Below the pieces are notes generated by a model, which was not told the origin of the DNA, did no database searches, and saw nothing but the letters and a program-made list of their open reading frames with translations. The translations under genes were made by a program, and so were the position numbers. A stretch of 33,175 nucleotides of DNA from Ardenticatenia bacterium (GTDB lineage: Bacteria; Chloroflexota; Anaerolineae; 4572-78; NAK82). Of the stretch, positions 23,990 through 31,551 are shown piece by piece. Each line of letters begins with the position of its first letter. Position 1 is the stretch's first letter. The stretch covers positions 1 through 33,175 of the forward strand of contig QEXY01000162.1 in the NCBI GenBank assembly GCA_003130875.1, given 5' to 3'.

Positions 23990-24958
23990 TCATTCTCCCA
24001 AAAGCTGCGCGATTTCCTTGTTGTCTACGGAATAACGCCGTGCTAAGGCATCCAGCACGGCGCGCAAATCGGCGGGCAAAGGGGCTTTCAACGAGAGACG
24101 AATCCCTGAAGGGTGTTCAAACGAGAGCTGCCATGCGTGTAGGAACTGGCGTGGCATCGCCACTTGCTCGCGCCGACGCCCGTATACTCGGTCGCCGGCT
24201 ACTGGTATGCCCAGCCAGGCTAAGTGGACGCGAATCTGGTGCGTGCGCCCTGTCTCCGGGCTGACACGCAGCAACGTATAATCCCCCAGCGACGCCATCT
24301 GTTGATAAGCGGTGCGTGCGGCACGACCTCCTGAAATGATGGCCATGCGTTGGCGGTGATGCGGGTCACGTCCTACGGGGGCTTCGATGATCCCTTGGGG
24401 CGTTGGGGGACGACCGTACACCAGAGCCAAGTAGGTTTTCTGGACGCGGTGCTGCTTAAACTGTGCGCGCAGGTGCTCCAGTGCCCGTTCGGTCTTGGCA
24501 ACAATGAGTAGACCGGAGGTATCCCGATCCAGGCGGTGAACGATCCCAGGACGGTTCGATTCGTCGGTTGCTAAAGTGGGACAATACGCCAGTAAAGCGT
24601 TCACCAGGGTATCGTGCGAATGGCCCGCCCCGGGATGCACCACCAGGCCAGCCGGCTTGGCAATCACGAGCAGCGCGTCATCTTCGTAGACGATGTCCAA
24701 TGGGAAGGGCTGTGCCTCAAGCGGTGTTTCGGATGGGGACGGCGGAATGCGCAGGGTGACCTGCATGCCCGCTTCAACGAACATACCCGGCTTGGTCGGT
24801 TTGTCATTCACGGTGACCAGGCCGGCGCGGATCAGTTGCTGGATGCGCGAACGCGATAGCTCGGGCAACACTCGGGCCAGGTGACGATCGAGCCGTTCCC
24901 CTGATCGGTCGATCTTCAGCTGGATCACTTGGTGGTCCTGCAACAAAGGAGACACCAC
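23990..24958 (-). CDS. rluD: 23S rRNA pseudouridine synthase, RluD family
   Basis: A 322-residue RluA/RluD-type pseudouridine synthase. An N-terminal S4 RNA-binding domain (SRSRIQQLIRAGLVTVNDKP, about 36-54) precedes the catalytic domain with HRLDRDTSGLLIVAK; Asp144 is the catalytic aspartate. KPAGLVVHPG and GRTHQIRVHL are also intact. It modifies uridines in helix 69 of 23S rRNA in the E. coli relative. The gene starts with GTG (24958 or the next GTG at 24955) and no Shine-Dalgarno is visible. It lies 26 bases after a small hypothetical gene and behind lspA; lspA-rluD is a common bacterial pair. Confidence 0.93.
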   Translation of the reverse strand: MVSPLLQDHQVIQLKIDRSGERLDRHLARVLPELSRSRIQQLIRAGLVTVNDKPTKPGMFVEAGMQVTLRIPPSPSETPLEAQPFPLDIVYEDDALLVIAKPAGLVVHPGAGHSHDTLVNALLAYCPTLATDESNRPGIVHRLDRDTSGLLIVAKTERALEHLRAQFKQHRVQKTYLALVYGRPPTPQGIIEAPVGRDPHHRQRMAIISGGRAARTAYQQMASLGDYTLLRVSPETGRTHQIRVHLAWLGIPVAGDRVYGRRREQVAMPRQFLHAWQLSFEHPSGIRLSLKAPLPADLRAVLDALARRYSVDNKEIAQLLGE

Positions 24959-24984
24959 CGCATCAGCAGAGTGTTAAGACATCG

Positions 24985-25284
24985 CTATGGTCGGTGACGG
25001 GTCTTCTCGTCCAAACGGTGCAGTCCCGCTACGCGGGTTAAAGCATAGCGAGCGACACTCGATTGGCTGCCACCGGCGTTACGATAGACCTTTTGGCGCT
25101 GCACCAGATGGTGAACGAGGAGCAGACAGCGCAAACGGGAAATCCCAGAAGCCGACTGTGCGCGCAGCCAACGGCCCAGAAACGCCGCACGTGTCCCATA
25201 ATGTTTCCAACTATGACGTGCCAGCGCCATCACAGCATCAAGCAGGCCGAAAGCCGCCGCATCTGAACTAGATTGATCGTTCAC
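24985..25284 (-). CDS. Small hypothetical protein between lspA and rluD
   Basis: A 99-residue reading frame starting with GTG in a GTGA overlap with the lspA stop codon, which suggests translational coupling. Composition is basic (many Arg, His), with an Ala/Leu-rich helical first half (LLDAVMALARHSW) and no membrane segment. Codon choice resembles the neighbours. I recognise no family. It could be a lineage-specific gene or an overlapping frame kept by chance. Confidence 0.5.
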   Translation of the reverse strand: MNDQSSSDAAAFGLLDAVMALARHSWKHYGTRAAFLGRWLRAQSASGISRLRCLLLVHHLVQRQKVYRNAGGSQSSVARYALTRVAGLHRLDEKTRHRP

Positions 25285-25841
25285 GAACGTACCTCCTCAT
25301 CCACCCGTGCGCGCTCGCTTTGCGCTTTTGCCCGTTCCATGCGCCAGAGCTGGTATATAATTAACAGCACCCCCACAGTGATGGATGCGTCGGCGAGGTT
25401 GAAGACGGGCCAGAAGCTGATATCGATGAAGTCGATCACATAGCCGAAGCGCAAGCGATCGATCAGATTGCCTATTGCGCCCCCCAGTTGCAGTCCCAGA
25501 CTGACCCGGATTAGCCAGTCTTCAGCCGGCAGCCGACGATAATAGAGCACAATCGCGATGACCACGATGATCGCAATGAGGATGAAGAAGCTGCCTTGAT
25601 TGGGAAAGAGTCCGAAAGCTGCACCGCTGTTGGTGATGTGGGTGATGCGAAAGATCTCCGCTGCCTCACCTGACCATGGACTCCACCAATGCCCTTCGGG
25701 CAGCCATGCCACCACCCAAGCTTTGCTGAGCTGATCCAGGCTGACCACGACGGCCACGATGCCCGCTAATACCAGGAAGGGCAGTGAGTCCTTTACCCAC
25801 CGGGCACGCGATGTGGACGCTCCATTTCTATGTCCCCCCAT
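25281..25841 (-). CDS. lspA: Lipoprotein signal peptidase (signal peptidase II)
   Basis: About 186 residues with four membrane helices. The aspartyl-protease motifs are GNLIDRLRFGYVIDFID and FNLADASI, giving catalytic Asp137 and Asp151; NSGAAFGLF is also conserved. It cleaves the signal peptide of prolipoproteins after diacylglyceryl transfer, and would process the lipoprotein encoded at 20932-21384. The N-terminus has a polar stretch of about 18 residues before the first helix. I chose the ATG at 25841, which lies 13 bases after a good -10 box; starts up to 25901 are in frame but would lie at or upstream of that promoter. No Shine-Dalgarno is present, in line with a nearly leaderless message. 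Confidence 0.92.
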   Translation of the reverse strand: MGGHRNGASTSRARWVKDSLPFLVLAGIVAVVVSLDQLSKAWVVAWLPEGHWWSPWSGEAAEIFRITHITNSGAAFGLFPNQGSFFILIAIIVVIAIVLYYRRLPAEDWLIRVSLGLQLGGAIGNLIDRLRFGYVIDFIDISFWPVFNLADASITVGVLLIIYQLWRMERAKAQSERARVDEEVRS

Positions 25842-25854
25842 CGTCACGCCACAC

Positions 25855-25883
25855 ATTGTAATACACGTGCACACCAGGTGCAA
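25855..25883 (-). promoter_or_regulatory. lspA promoter giving a nearly leaderless mRNA
   Basis: TTGCAC, 17 bp, then TACAAT (5 of 6) on the minus strand. The predicted start near 25848 leaves about 7 nt before the ATG at 25841. Confidence 0.55.
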
Positions 25884-25975
25884 AGAGACGCGAAGGAGCA
25901 CTACCTACACCTACGCTCTTACCACTCTGTTCGAGCTGCGACCTTAGGAAGCAGCACGAAAAATCTCTCACTGTG

Positions 25976-26021
25976 GAGATCGCAGAGAACGCAGGGTCTT
26001 TTTCATATTCTCTGCAATCTC
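25976..26021. repeat. Inverted repeat with 14-bp arms invading the 3' end of cofC
   Basis: GAGATCGCAGAGAA at 25976-25989 and TTCTCTGCAATCTC at 26008-26021 are inverted (13 of 14; the mismatch is a G-U pair in RNA). The right arm encodes the last residues of CofC. On the minus strand a short ATCTC/GAGA stem with TTTTT follows (about 25962-25980) and could act as a terminator. The text resembles dispersed intergenic repeats built on CTCTGCG words that I recall from other genomes; that resemblance is from memory. Confidence 0.55.
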
Positions 26022-26647
26022 GATGGACTCTGCGGCGAGACAAAGCGTTCACAGAACGCATCCCAATCTTCTGGTGTGTCCAAGTCGAACGCCAGGCCAG
26101 GAGTGTGCACGATGACCGGTTGGATGCCCATCGCCTGCGCGCTAGCGACATGGCGGGCAAAACTCGCCGCTCCAAACTGAAATGGGATGAGCAGCGGCGG
26201 CCGCATCAGCAATGCGTTTGTGCCGGTGCCATGCTGACACGGCGCAATCACTACCGCGGGCGCGTCCACCGTCGTATGCAACAACGCGCGCACATCCTTA
26301 TCATTGAGGAAGGGCAAATCGATTGGCAGAATCAAAGTTCCCGCGATGCCACGCGTGAGGACGAACTGACTCGCTTGGATGAGCGCTGCGTTCAGATCAT
26401 GGCCTTCTTCTTCGATGGGCAAGCCTCCATACTGTATTGCGTCTTTCAGCACTTGAGGGTCACGACTGACCACCACGAGGCAGGAGAGATGGCGTCGCAC
26501 CAGGTGCAGGGTGCGCCGGAGCAGCCAGCGGCTCAGCCGGATGCGCTGTTCTAAGCTGAGACAGTTCGCCAAGCGCGTTTTGGCCTGGTGATAGGGCTTG
26601 CACGGGATAATACAGGCGATGGCATCCGAACAATGCAACGCATTCAT
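26003..26647 (-). CDS. cofC: 2-phospho-L-lactate guanylyltransferase (F420 biosynthesis)
   Basis: A 214-residue nucleotidyltransferase. The N-terminal ACIIPCKPYHQAKTRLANCL, ILPIDLPFL, and the C-terminal HGTGTNALLMRPP with FGAASFARH are diagnostic of CofC/FbiD. It activates 2-phospholactate, phosphoenolpyruvate or 3-phosphoglycerate with GTP; which one is used differs between archaea, actinobacteria and proteobacteria and cannot be read here. The ATG overlaps the cofD stop as ATGA, so the pair is translationally coupled. The last residues (SRLQRI) come from an inverted repeat and are probably not part of the conserved fold. cofE and cofG/cofH are not in the window. Confidence 0.92.
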   Translation of the reverse strand: MNALHCSDAIACIIPCKPYHQAKTRLANCLSLEQRIRLSRWLLRRTLHLVRRHLSCLVVVSRDPQVLKDAIQYGGLPIEEEGHDLNAALIQASQFVLTRGIAGTLILPIDLPFLNDKDVRALLHTTVDAPAVVIAPCQHGTGTNALLMRPPLLIPFQFGAASFARHVASAQAMGIQPVIVHTPGLAFDLDTPEDWDAFCERFVSPQSPSRLQRI

Positions 26648-27651
26648 CTTTGCTGCAAGGCGAATTGCAGGGTCTCACGTGCCAGACGTACCCGGTCCGT
26701 CTCATCGTGCATGACAATGTCCGTCACCAGGAGACGGATGCTCATCTGAGTAGAGATTGTGATCGCGCAGTCGGCATCCTGATGGTCCAGCACAAAACCG
26801 GTGAGCAGATCACGATAATGTGCCGCGACTGTCACCGGCGAGACTTCCAAATTCAATTCCCGCATCATCTTGGCGGCTGGCCCTTTGAGCGCTTGTCCTG
26901 CCACGATGGGAGAGATAGCGATGCGTGGTGCGCGCACCGCGCTGAGGATGCGGCGCATCGCTGGCATCGCCAGGATGGGATCTAAGCTGACAAAAGGGTT
27001 CGAAGGGCCAAATAGGATCACATCAGCGCCGCGCAGGGCACTGACCACAGCCGATGTAGGATGTGCCTGTTCGATACCCTCAAAGCGGATGGCACAGACA
27101 CGTGGTTGCCATGCATAGCGCACAAAGTACTCCTGGAATGCCAGCTCGCCCTCGTCCGTGAGCACGCGCGTGCGTACTGGGACATCACTCATCGGCAACA
27201 AGGTCTGACGTACACCCAATAACAGGCACAGCTGTTGCGTGACCCAGGTGAGCGGGAACCCCTCGCGCAACCATTGGGTGCGCAACAGATGGGTGGCCAG
27301 GTCACGGTCACCCAGGCAAAACCAGGTAGGGGCTTCGTAGCGTGCCAACATAGCCAGCGCGTTCCAGGTGTCGTCCTTGACGCCCCAGCCGGTCTCAGGG
27401 TTCACCAGGCCGGCAAGGGTGTACATCACCGTGTCCAGATCGGGTGAGATGTACAATCCCAGATGTTCGAAATCATCGGCAGTGTTGATCACGAAGGTCA
27501 GCCGTTCAGGGGGCAGCAGCTGGGCCAGTCCGGACGCCAGCTTGGCGCCGCCGACCCCGCCCAGCAACGCTACCACGTTGACCGGGGGAATGGCATCGGG
27601 GTCACTGGGTACCGCCGGATTAGCGGCTTCACCGTATGTCATAGTGTTCAT
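26644..27651 (-). CDS. cofD: 2-phospho-L-lactate transferase (F420 biosynthesis)
   Basis: A 335-residue CofD/FbiA. ALLGGVGGAKLASGL (about 28-42), NTADDFEHLGLYISPDLDTV, WFCLGDRDLATHLLR and FGPSNPFVSLDPIL are the conserved blocks that bind the GDP-activated donor and the flavin precursor Fo. It joins the phospho-organic acid moiety to Fo, producing F420-0 or its dehydro form. Residues 1-24 form a poorly conserved extension, so translation could begin later, for example at Met4. A promoter (27691-27719) lies about 40 bases upstream, and the ATG also overlaps the stop of a small upstream reading frame. Together with cofC this shows that the organism very probably makes F420. Confidence 0.93.
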   Translation of the reverse strand: MNTMTYGEAANPAVPSDPDAIPPVNVVALLGGVGGAKLASGLAQLLPPERLTFVINTADDFEHLGLYISPDLDTVMYTLAGLVNPETGWGVKDDTWNALAMLARYEAPTWFCLGDRDLATHLLRTQWLREGFPLTWVTQQLCLLLGVRQTLLPMSDVPVRTRVLTDEGELAFQEYFVRYAWQPRVCAIRFEGIEQAHPTSAVVSALRGADVILFGPSNPFVSLDPILAMPAMRRILSAVRAPRIAISPIVAGQALKGPAAKMMRELNLEVSPVTVAAHYRDLLTGFVLDHQDADCAITISTQMSIRLLVTDIVMHDETDRVRLARETLQFALQQR

Positions 27652-27938
27652 AGAGTGGCGCTTGTATCCGTTGGGGTTGGATCGGTGCGTAGTGTACTGC
27701 GGGTATAGGGAATATCCAAGTGCCTGGCTGTCTGACGCAACGCTACCCCACTATGTGACCTTTGGGCCAAATGAACCGCGCCGGCGTGCAAGCCGTAGGT
27801 GTCTACTAAAGAAGACGAGGCTTCACTGATGGCGGAGAGATGCTCGAACTTTGAGATGATCAAACGGTTGCCGTTACAGGCAAATGGTGTTTCCAGATAG
27901 GTGTTGTCTGCCGGCCCGTTCTGCCAGCTCATCGCCAA
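27648..27938 (-). CDS. Doubtful small reading frame upstream of cofD
   Basis: The 403-bp gap 27652-28054 holds no recognised gene. One frame of 96 codons (TTG at 27938, or ATG at 27932) ends in TGA overlapping the cofD ATG. Its product (with DTYGLHAGAVHLAQRSHSGV) matches no family I know. A promoter for cofD lies inside it, and no Shine-Dalgarno supports its start. A second fragment just upstream (27942-28054) reads HGALWVYREALSKIREL before a stop. Both may be remnants of a decayed gene or simply non-coding. Confidence 0.3.
   Translation of the reverse strand: MAMSWQNGPADNTYLETPFACNGNRLIISKFEHLSAISEASSSLVDTYGLHAGAVHLAQRSHSGVALRQTARHLDIPYTRSTLRTDPTPTDTSATL
27691..27719 (-). promoter_or_regulatory. 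Promoter of cofD-cofC
   Basis: TTGGAT, 17 bp, then TACACT on the minus strand. The predicted start near 27684 gives a leader of about 33 nt before the cofD ATG. Confidence 0.5.
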
Positions 27939-28054
27939 CAGTTAGCACAGTTCCCGGATTTTTGAGAGGGCTTCGCGATAAACCCACAACGCACCGTGAC
28001 TGTCTTCCACGCCGATGTCGGTCGGCTGCTCAGATTGTAAATTGTGGTGCCTCT

Positions 28055-30373
28055 CTAACGGCTCCAGGAGATACGTTCCTCTAACCAACCACGTGAGGAG
28101 AGGAGCTCGGCGCCCACAATCCCATCCGGTGAGCCTTGCATCGTGAACAGTTTGCGCTGGTTGCTTCCATCTGGGTTCATAGCCCAGATGCCCCACGTTC
28201 CGTCGCGGTCTGATACGAAGGCGATCGTGCTGCCATCTGGAGACCAAGTGGGCAACCCGTCGTTGGCCGAGTTGTTGGTCAAGCGCACAATGTTCTGACC
28301 ATCGCTGTTCATGATGTAGATCTCGTAGTTGCCGGCCCCTTCTCGGGTGAGAGACATAAACGCAATTTTGCTCCCATCGGGTGAGGGCGCTGGCGCTGTG
28401 TCGCTGGTGTTGTCGGTGATTTTGGTGGCGCCCACGCCCTCTGCGCTGACCAGGAACAAGCCACATGCGCCCTCTACTGTACAGCCTTTGTACACGATTC
28501 GCCCATCGGGAAAGACACTGGCGTACTCCGCGATGAGCCCCAATCCGGACTCTTGATTATTCGTCTGATTTACCCGGAACATCCGTGGCACGCGATCTCC
28601 CTCGCGACGTGAGGTGAACACCAACGTGATCGAGCTGGGCTCCCAATAGGGTAGGGCATCTTCGATATAGTTCGTCAGCAGGCCACTTCTACCGCCACCA
28701 ATAGTGAGGAACGCCAATCCTCGGCCGCTGGAATCCCAGCTCTTATAGGCCAGCAGATCACCACCTGGGTTTAGGCAGGGCTGACTGGCGTTATAAGCTA
28801 TCAGCTGGGGTTCACCACCTTGAAGGTCTCTTATATAAATGTCATAACTGCCCATTTGCCCCTGAAGCATTCGGTCAGGCACGAAGACAGGGTAGGCGAT
28901 TTTGCCACTCAACACCGGTTCTGCCGGTCTCGGAGTTGGTCTGGGCGCTCGGGTAGCAGTCAACGTGGGCGGGATCATCTCGGTGCTAGCCTCGGTGGGC
29001 AGCGCAGCTACCTCAGCAGCTGGAGTGGATGTCGTCGTGGCTGCTGTTGTGACAGTGGTTCCTGCAGCCGGGATGGTGGCGGCAATACCGCTGCCCGGAG
29101 GCACATAGCCGCCGACCGGGATGATAAGTTGTTGGCCGATCTGGAGTCGGGTGGGATCCTCTATCCCGTTGGCCGCCTGCAGGTCTCGCACGCTCACCCC
29201 ATACCGGGCAGCAATGGCCAGCAATGTATCACCGGATTGCACCACGTGGATCACAGGGGTAGGCGTTGGCGTAGGAACAGGTGTTTGAGCTTCAGTAGAG
29301 GCTTCCGTGAGGGTGGGCGTCCTCGTCGCTGTAGGCGAAGTGATGACACTCTCAAACGCTACAGAACTGGTGGGTGTTCCGGCGGCTTCGGTCGCGCGTG
29401 CCTGTGACGCTGTGAAACGTATGCTATCGAACATCTTCTGGAAGGTGGGTGCCTCACGACTCCAGTCAGCGCTGGGTGCCGCGGCCACAACAGTGTAGGC
29501 CGTATTATTGTACACCGTAGCCGCTACATAAGCGGTCATATCTCCTACGTTTTCGGTGGGGGTCAGCTTGACTTGGCTGATGGCCCACTCGATCCCGTTG
29601 ACGGCGCGTGTCCCCGTCTCACTGGAGCTTGGGTCAATCGGCAAGCTGGCGACAATACGGTTAAGAACGCTTGAGGGAGTATCTATAATGCCGCCGCCTT
29701 CGACTTGTACCATAAAGGAGGCGAATCTAAGAACTGGCTGATCCCCCAGCGAGCTGCTCAATCCTTCCTCATCAGGTGATAATACGACCTGTCGTTCCGT
29801 CTCTTTGGCTTGCCACGTACTCGGATATTGAAGCGTGAAGCCAAAAGTGCTGTTGGAATATGTCTGTAGGATCAGTTGCGTTGGGGTAGGCTCAAGAGTG
29901 GGTGTTGCGCTGGGTGTAGGGGCTAGAGTGGGAGTCGCGACCGGCACTGCCAAGGCAAGCGTTGGTGTAGGGGCCTGGCTCACCCGTACCCCGCTGTTCT
30001 GTAAGATGTTGGCCAGTAGTACGATCAGAAGAGCGAGGACGACCAACAGGAGAAATCCGGCACATCCGGTGTACAACCAGCGGGGCACCCAACCGGAGCT
30101 TGTGTCCTCGCGGAGCCCAGACCAGCGCGAAACTGCCTCTGGGATGCCACGTCCCTGGTGCTTGGTCATAGGAAGTGGGGTTTCTTGAACCCACTCTACC
30201 CCATTGTAGCGATACCATTTGCCGCTCTGGGCGCCGATGGTCCAGTAGTAGCCTTGTTCGTCCCGGATCTGCAGCCCTTCGATCTCTTCCTGGAACTCTT
30301 CTTCGCTGATCTTTCCAGCGTCGAAGTCGGCACGCAGTTGCTTATAACGCTCTAATAGCTCTTGAAAGTCCAT
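28055..30373 (-). CDS. SHOCT-like / membrane anchor / LysM / TolB-type beta-propeller protein
   Basis: About 772 residues with a composite architecture. Residues 1-36 (LLERYKQLRADFDAGKISEEEF) resemble a SHOCT oligomerisation module; 40-65 carry YYWTIGAQSGKWYRYNG, common in Chloroflexota. One membrane helix spans about 104-125, followed by a Thr/Pro-rich linker, a PsbP/LpqN-like beta domain (about 168-322), a second Thr/Pro linker and a LysM domain (376-419) that should bind peptidoglycan. A third linker leads to PD40/TolB-type propeller blades (488-772; DGSKIAFMS, SPDGSTIAFVSDRDG). The N-terminus is cytoplasmic and the rest extracellular. The ATG at 30373 fits the SHOCT-like start; AGGAGA is 13 bases away. 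A role as an envelope-anchored scaffold or sensor is inference. Confidence 0.82.
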   Translation of the reverse strand: MDFQELLERYKQLRADFDAGKISEEEFQEEIEGLQIRDEQGYYWTIGAQSGKWYRYNGVEWVQETPLPMTKHQGRGIPEAVSRWSGLREDTSSGWVPRWLYTGCAGFLLLVVLALLIVLLANILQNSGVRVSQAPTPTLALAVPVATPTLAPTPSATPTLEPTPTQLILQTYSNSTFGFTLQYPSTWQAKETERQVVLSPDEEGLSSSLGDQPVLRFASFMVQVEGGGIIDTPSSVLNRIVASLPIDPSSSETGTRAVNGIEWAISQVKLTPTENVGDMTAYVAATVYNNTAYTVVAAAPSADWSREAPTFQKMFDSIRFTASQARATEAAGTPTSSVAFESVITSPTATRTPTLTEASTEAQTPVPTPTPTPVIHVVQSGDTLLAIAARYGVSVRDLQAANGIEDPTRLQIGQQLIIPVGGYVPPGSGIAATIPAAGTTVTTAATTTSTPAAEVAALPTEASTEMIPPTLTATRAPRPTPRPAEPVLSGKIAYPVFVPDRMLQGQMGSYDIYIRDLQGGEPQLIAYNASQPCLNPGGDLLAYKSWDSSGRGLAFLTIGGGRSGLLTNYIEDALPYWEPSSITLVFTSRREGDRVPRMFRVNQTNNQESGLGLIAEYASVFPDGRIVYKGCTVEGACGLFLVSAEGVGATKITDNTSDTAPAPSPDGSKIAFMSLTREGAGNYEIYIMNSDGQNIVRLTNNSANDGLPTWSPDGSTIAFVSDRDGTWGIWAMNPDGSNQRKLFTMQGSPDGIVGAELLSSRGWLEERISWSR

Positions 30374-30406
30374 AGCTTGTGCGCATCTCCTTGTGTCCAG
30401 GCGAGG

Positions 30407-30435
30407 ATTATGTCCTGCCTGACCTTCCCGACCAA
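30407..30435 (-). promoter_or_regulatory. Candidate promoter of the LysM/propeller gene
   Basis: TTGGTC, 17 bp, then CATAAT (5 of 6) on the minus strand, about 35 nt upstream of the ATG at 30373. The remaining part of the divergent gap up to 30596 shows a TATAAC box on the plus strand but no matching -35 for wzm. Confidence 0.4.
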
Positions 30436-30596
30436 CAGTATACCGCAATAACGCTGACAGAGCCAAACAAAAGCCGTTCCATCGCGCAATCTTGCCTTTT
30501 TGGGCGACTGAGTCCATTATAACATATTGCTATGCACTGGTAGCCTAGCGGCAAGAGATTGCCAACGCGCTGACCACAAGGAGAGGAACAACCGCT

Positions 30597-31508
30597 GTGA
30601 CCCTGATCGAGCGCAAAGGCTCGCAAACCATCATTGTGGCCGACGCGGAGCTGTCGGTCACCCAAAAGCCACTGCACGTGGCACGCGCTGTGTTCTCCTA
30701 TCTGGGCGAGTTGTGGTGTTATCGTGAGTTGCTTCTCACCCTCGTGATGCGCGATTTGAAAGTGCGCTACCGCAACTCCGTGCTCGGCATCTTGTGGTCG
30801 TTGGGCAATCCTCTGCTGATGATGGCTGTGTTCACCATCGTATTCACCGTTATGACGCCCTCTAATATAGAGAAGTTCCCCATATTTGTCCTATGCGGTC
30901 TTCTGCCATGGAATTTCTTTTCGGCCTCGGTGATCGGAAGCATCCGCAGCGTTGTGGACAATGCACCACTTATTCGTAAGGTGTACTTTCCGCGTGAGGT
31001 CTTGCCGCTCTCGGTCGTGTTATCCAACCTGGTCAATTTCCTGATCGCGCTGACCGTATTGTTTGCCTTCATTCTGGCCTTTCAGATGCCAATCACGCTA
31101 TGGGCGTTCCTGTTGCCTGTGGTTATCATCGTTCAGGTTATCTTCACATGTGGGGTGGCGTTGATCCTGGCGACCGTGAACGTCTTCTACCGGGATACTC
31201 AGGTGATTATGGAAGTGGCCATGTTGGCCTGGTTCTTCCTGACACCGATCTTCTATCCGATCGATATCCTGCCGCGCAGCTATCATCTGGGAGATCTCAC
31301 GATTGACGTGTGGCGCTGGATGTACATGCTGAATCCGATGGCGTCTCTGATCGCCACTTACCGTGTAATCCTCTACGGCAATGGTTTTGGCGGTGCACCG
31401 CCAGCGCTTGACTTTTTCGGCCGGACGACGGTCACAGCACTGGGTGTATTTATCCTCGGTATGCTGATATTCTTCCGATACAAACGGCTATTTGGGGAAG
31501 AAGTATAG
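30597..31508 (+). CDS. wzm: ABC-2 type polysaccharide export permease (Wzm)
   Basis: A 303-residue permease with six membrane helices. LVMRDLKVRYRNSVLGILWS on the cytoplasmic side and PLIRKVYFPREVLPLS in the loop are the standard ABC-2/TagG/Wzm motifs, as is FYRDTQVIMEV. It would export a lipid-linked O-antigen-like glycan across the inner membrane with the ATPase encoded 43 bases downstream. The start is GTG at 30597 with AAGGAGAGG 10-13 bases upstream. It opens a plus-strand surface-polysaccharide locus that continues past the window. Confidence 0.92.
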   Translation: MTLIERKGSQTIIVADAELSVTQKPLHVARAVFSYLGELWCYRELLLTLVMRDLKVRYRNSVLGILWSLGNPLLMMAVFTIVFTVMTPSNIEKFPIFVLCGLLPWNFFSASVIGSIRSVVDNAPLIRKVYFPREVLPLSVVLSNLVNFLIALTVLFAFILAFQMPITLWAFLLPVVIIVQVIFTCGVALILATVNVFYRDTQVIMEVAMLAWFFLTPIFYPIDILPRSYHLGDLTIDVWRWMYMLNPMASLIATYRVILYGNGFGGAPPALDFFGRTTVTALGVFILGMLIFFRYKRLFGEEV

Positions 31509-31551
31509 TTCTCCGTGGGCACGACGGTTTGGAAATGGGGATAGGAAGGCA

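Noticed and set aside
27942-28466. Minus-strand frame of 174 codons overlapping the end of the LysM/propeller gene
   Set aside because: Most of it is an out-of-frame reading of the propeller blades, with Arg/His-rich, low-complexity composition. Only the last 38 codons lie outside and are discussed with the 27652-28054 gap.
30535-30562. tRNA-like text GGTAGCCTAGCGGCAAGAG
   Set aside because: No acceptor stem, anticodon arm or T-loop of matching spacing follows; only a chance D-loop-like string.
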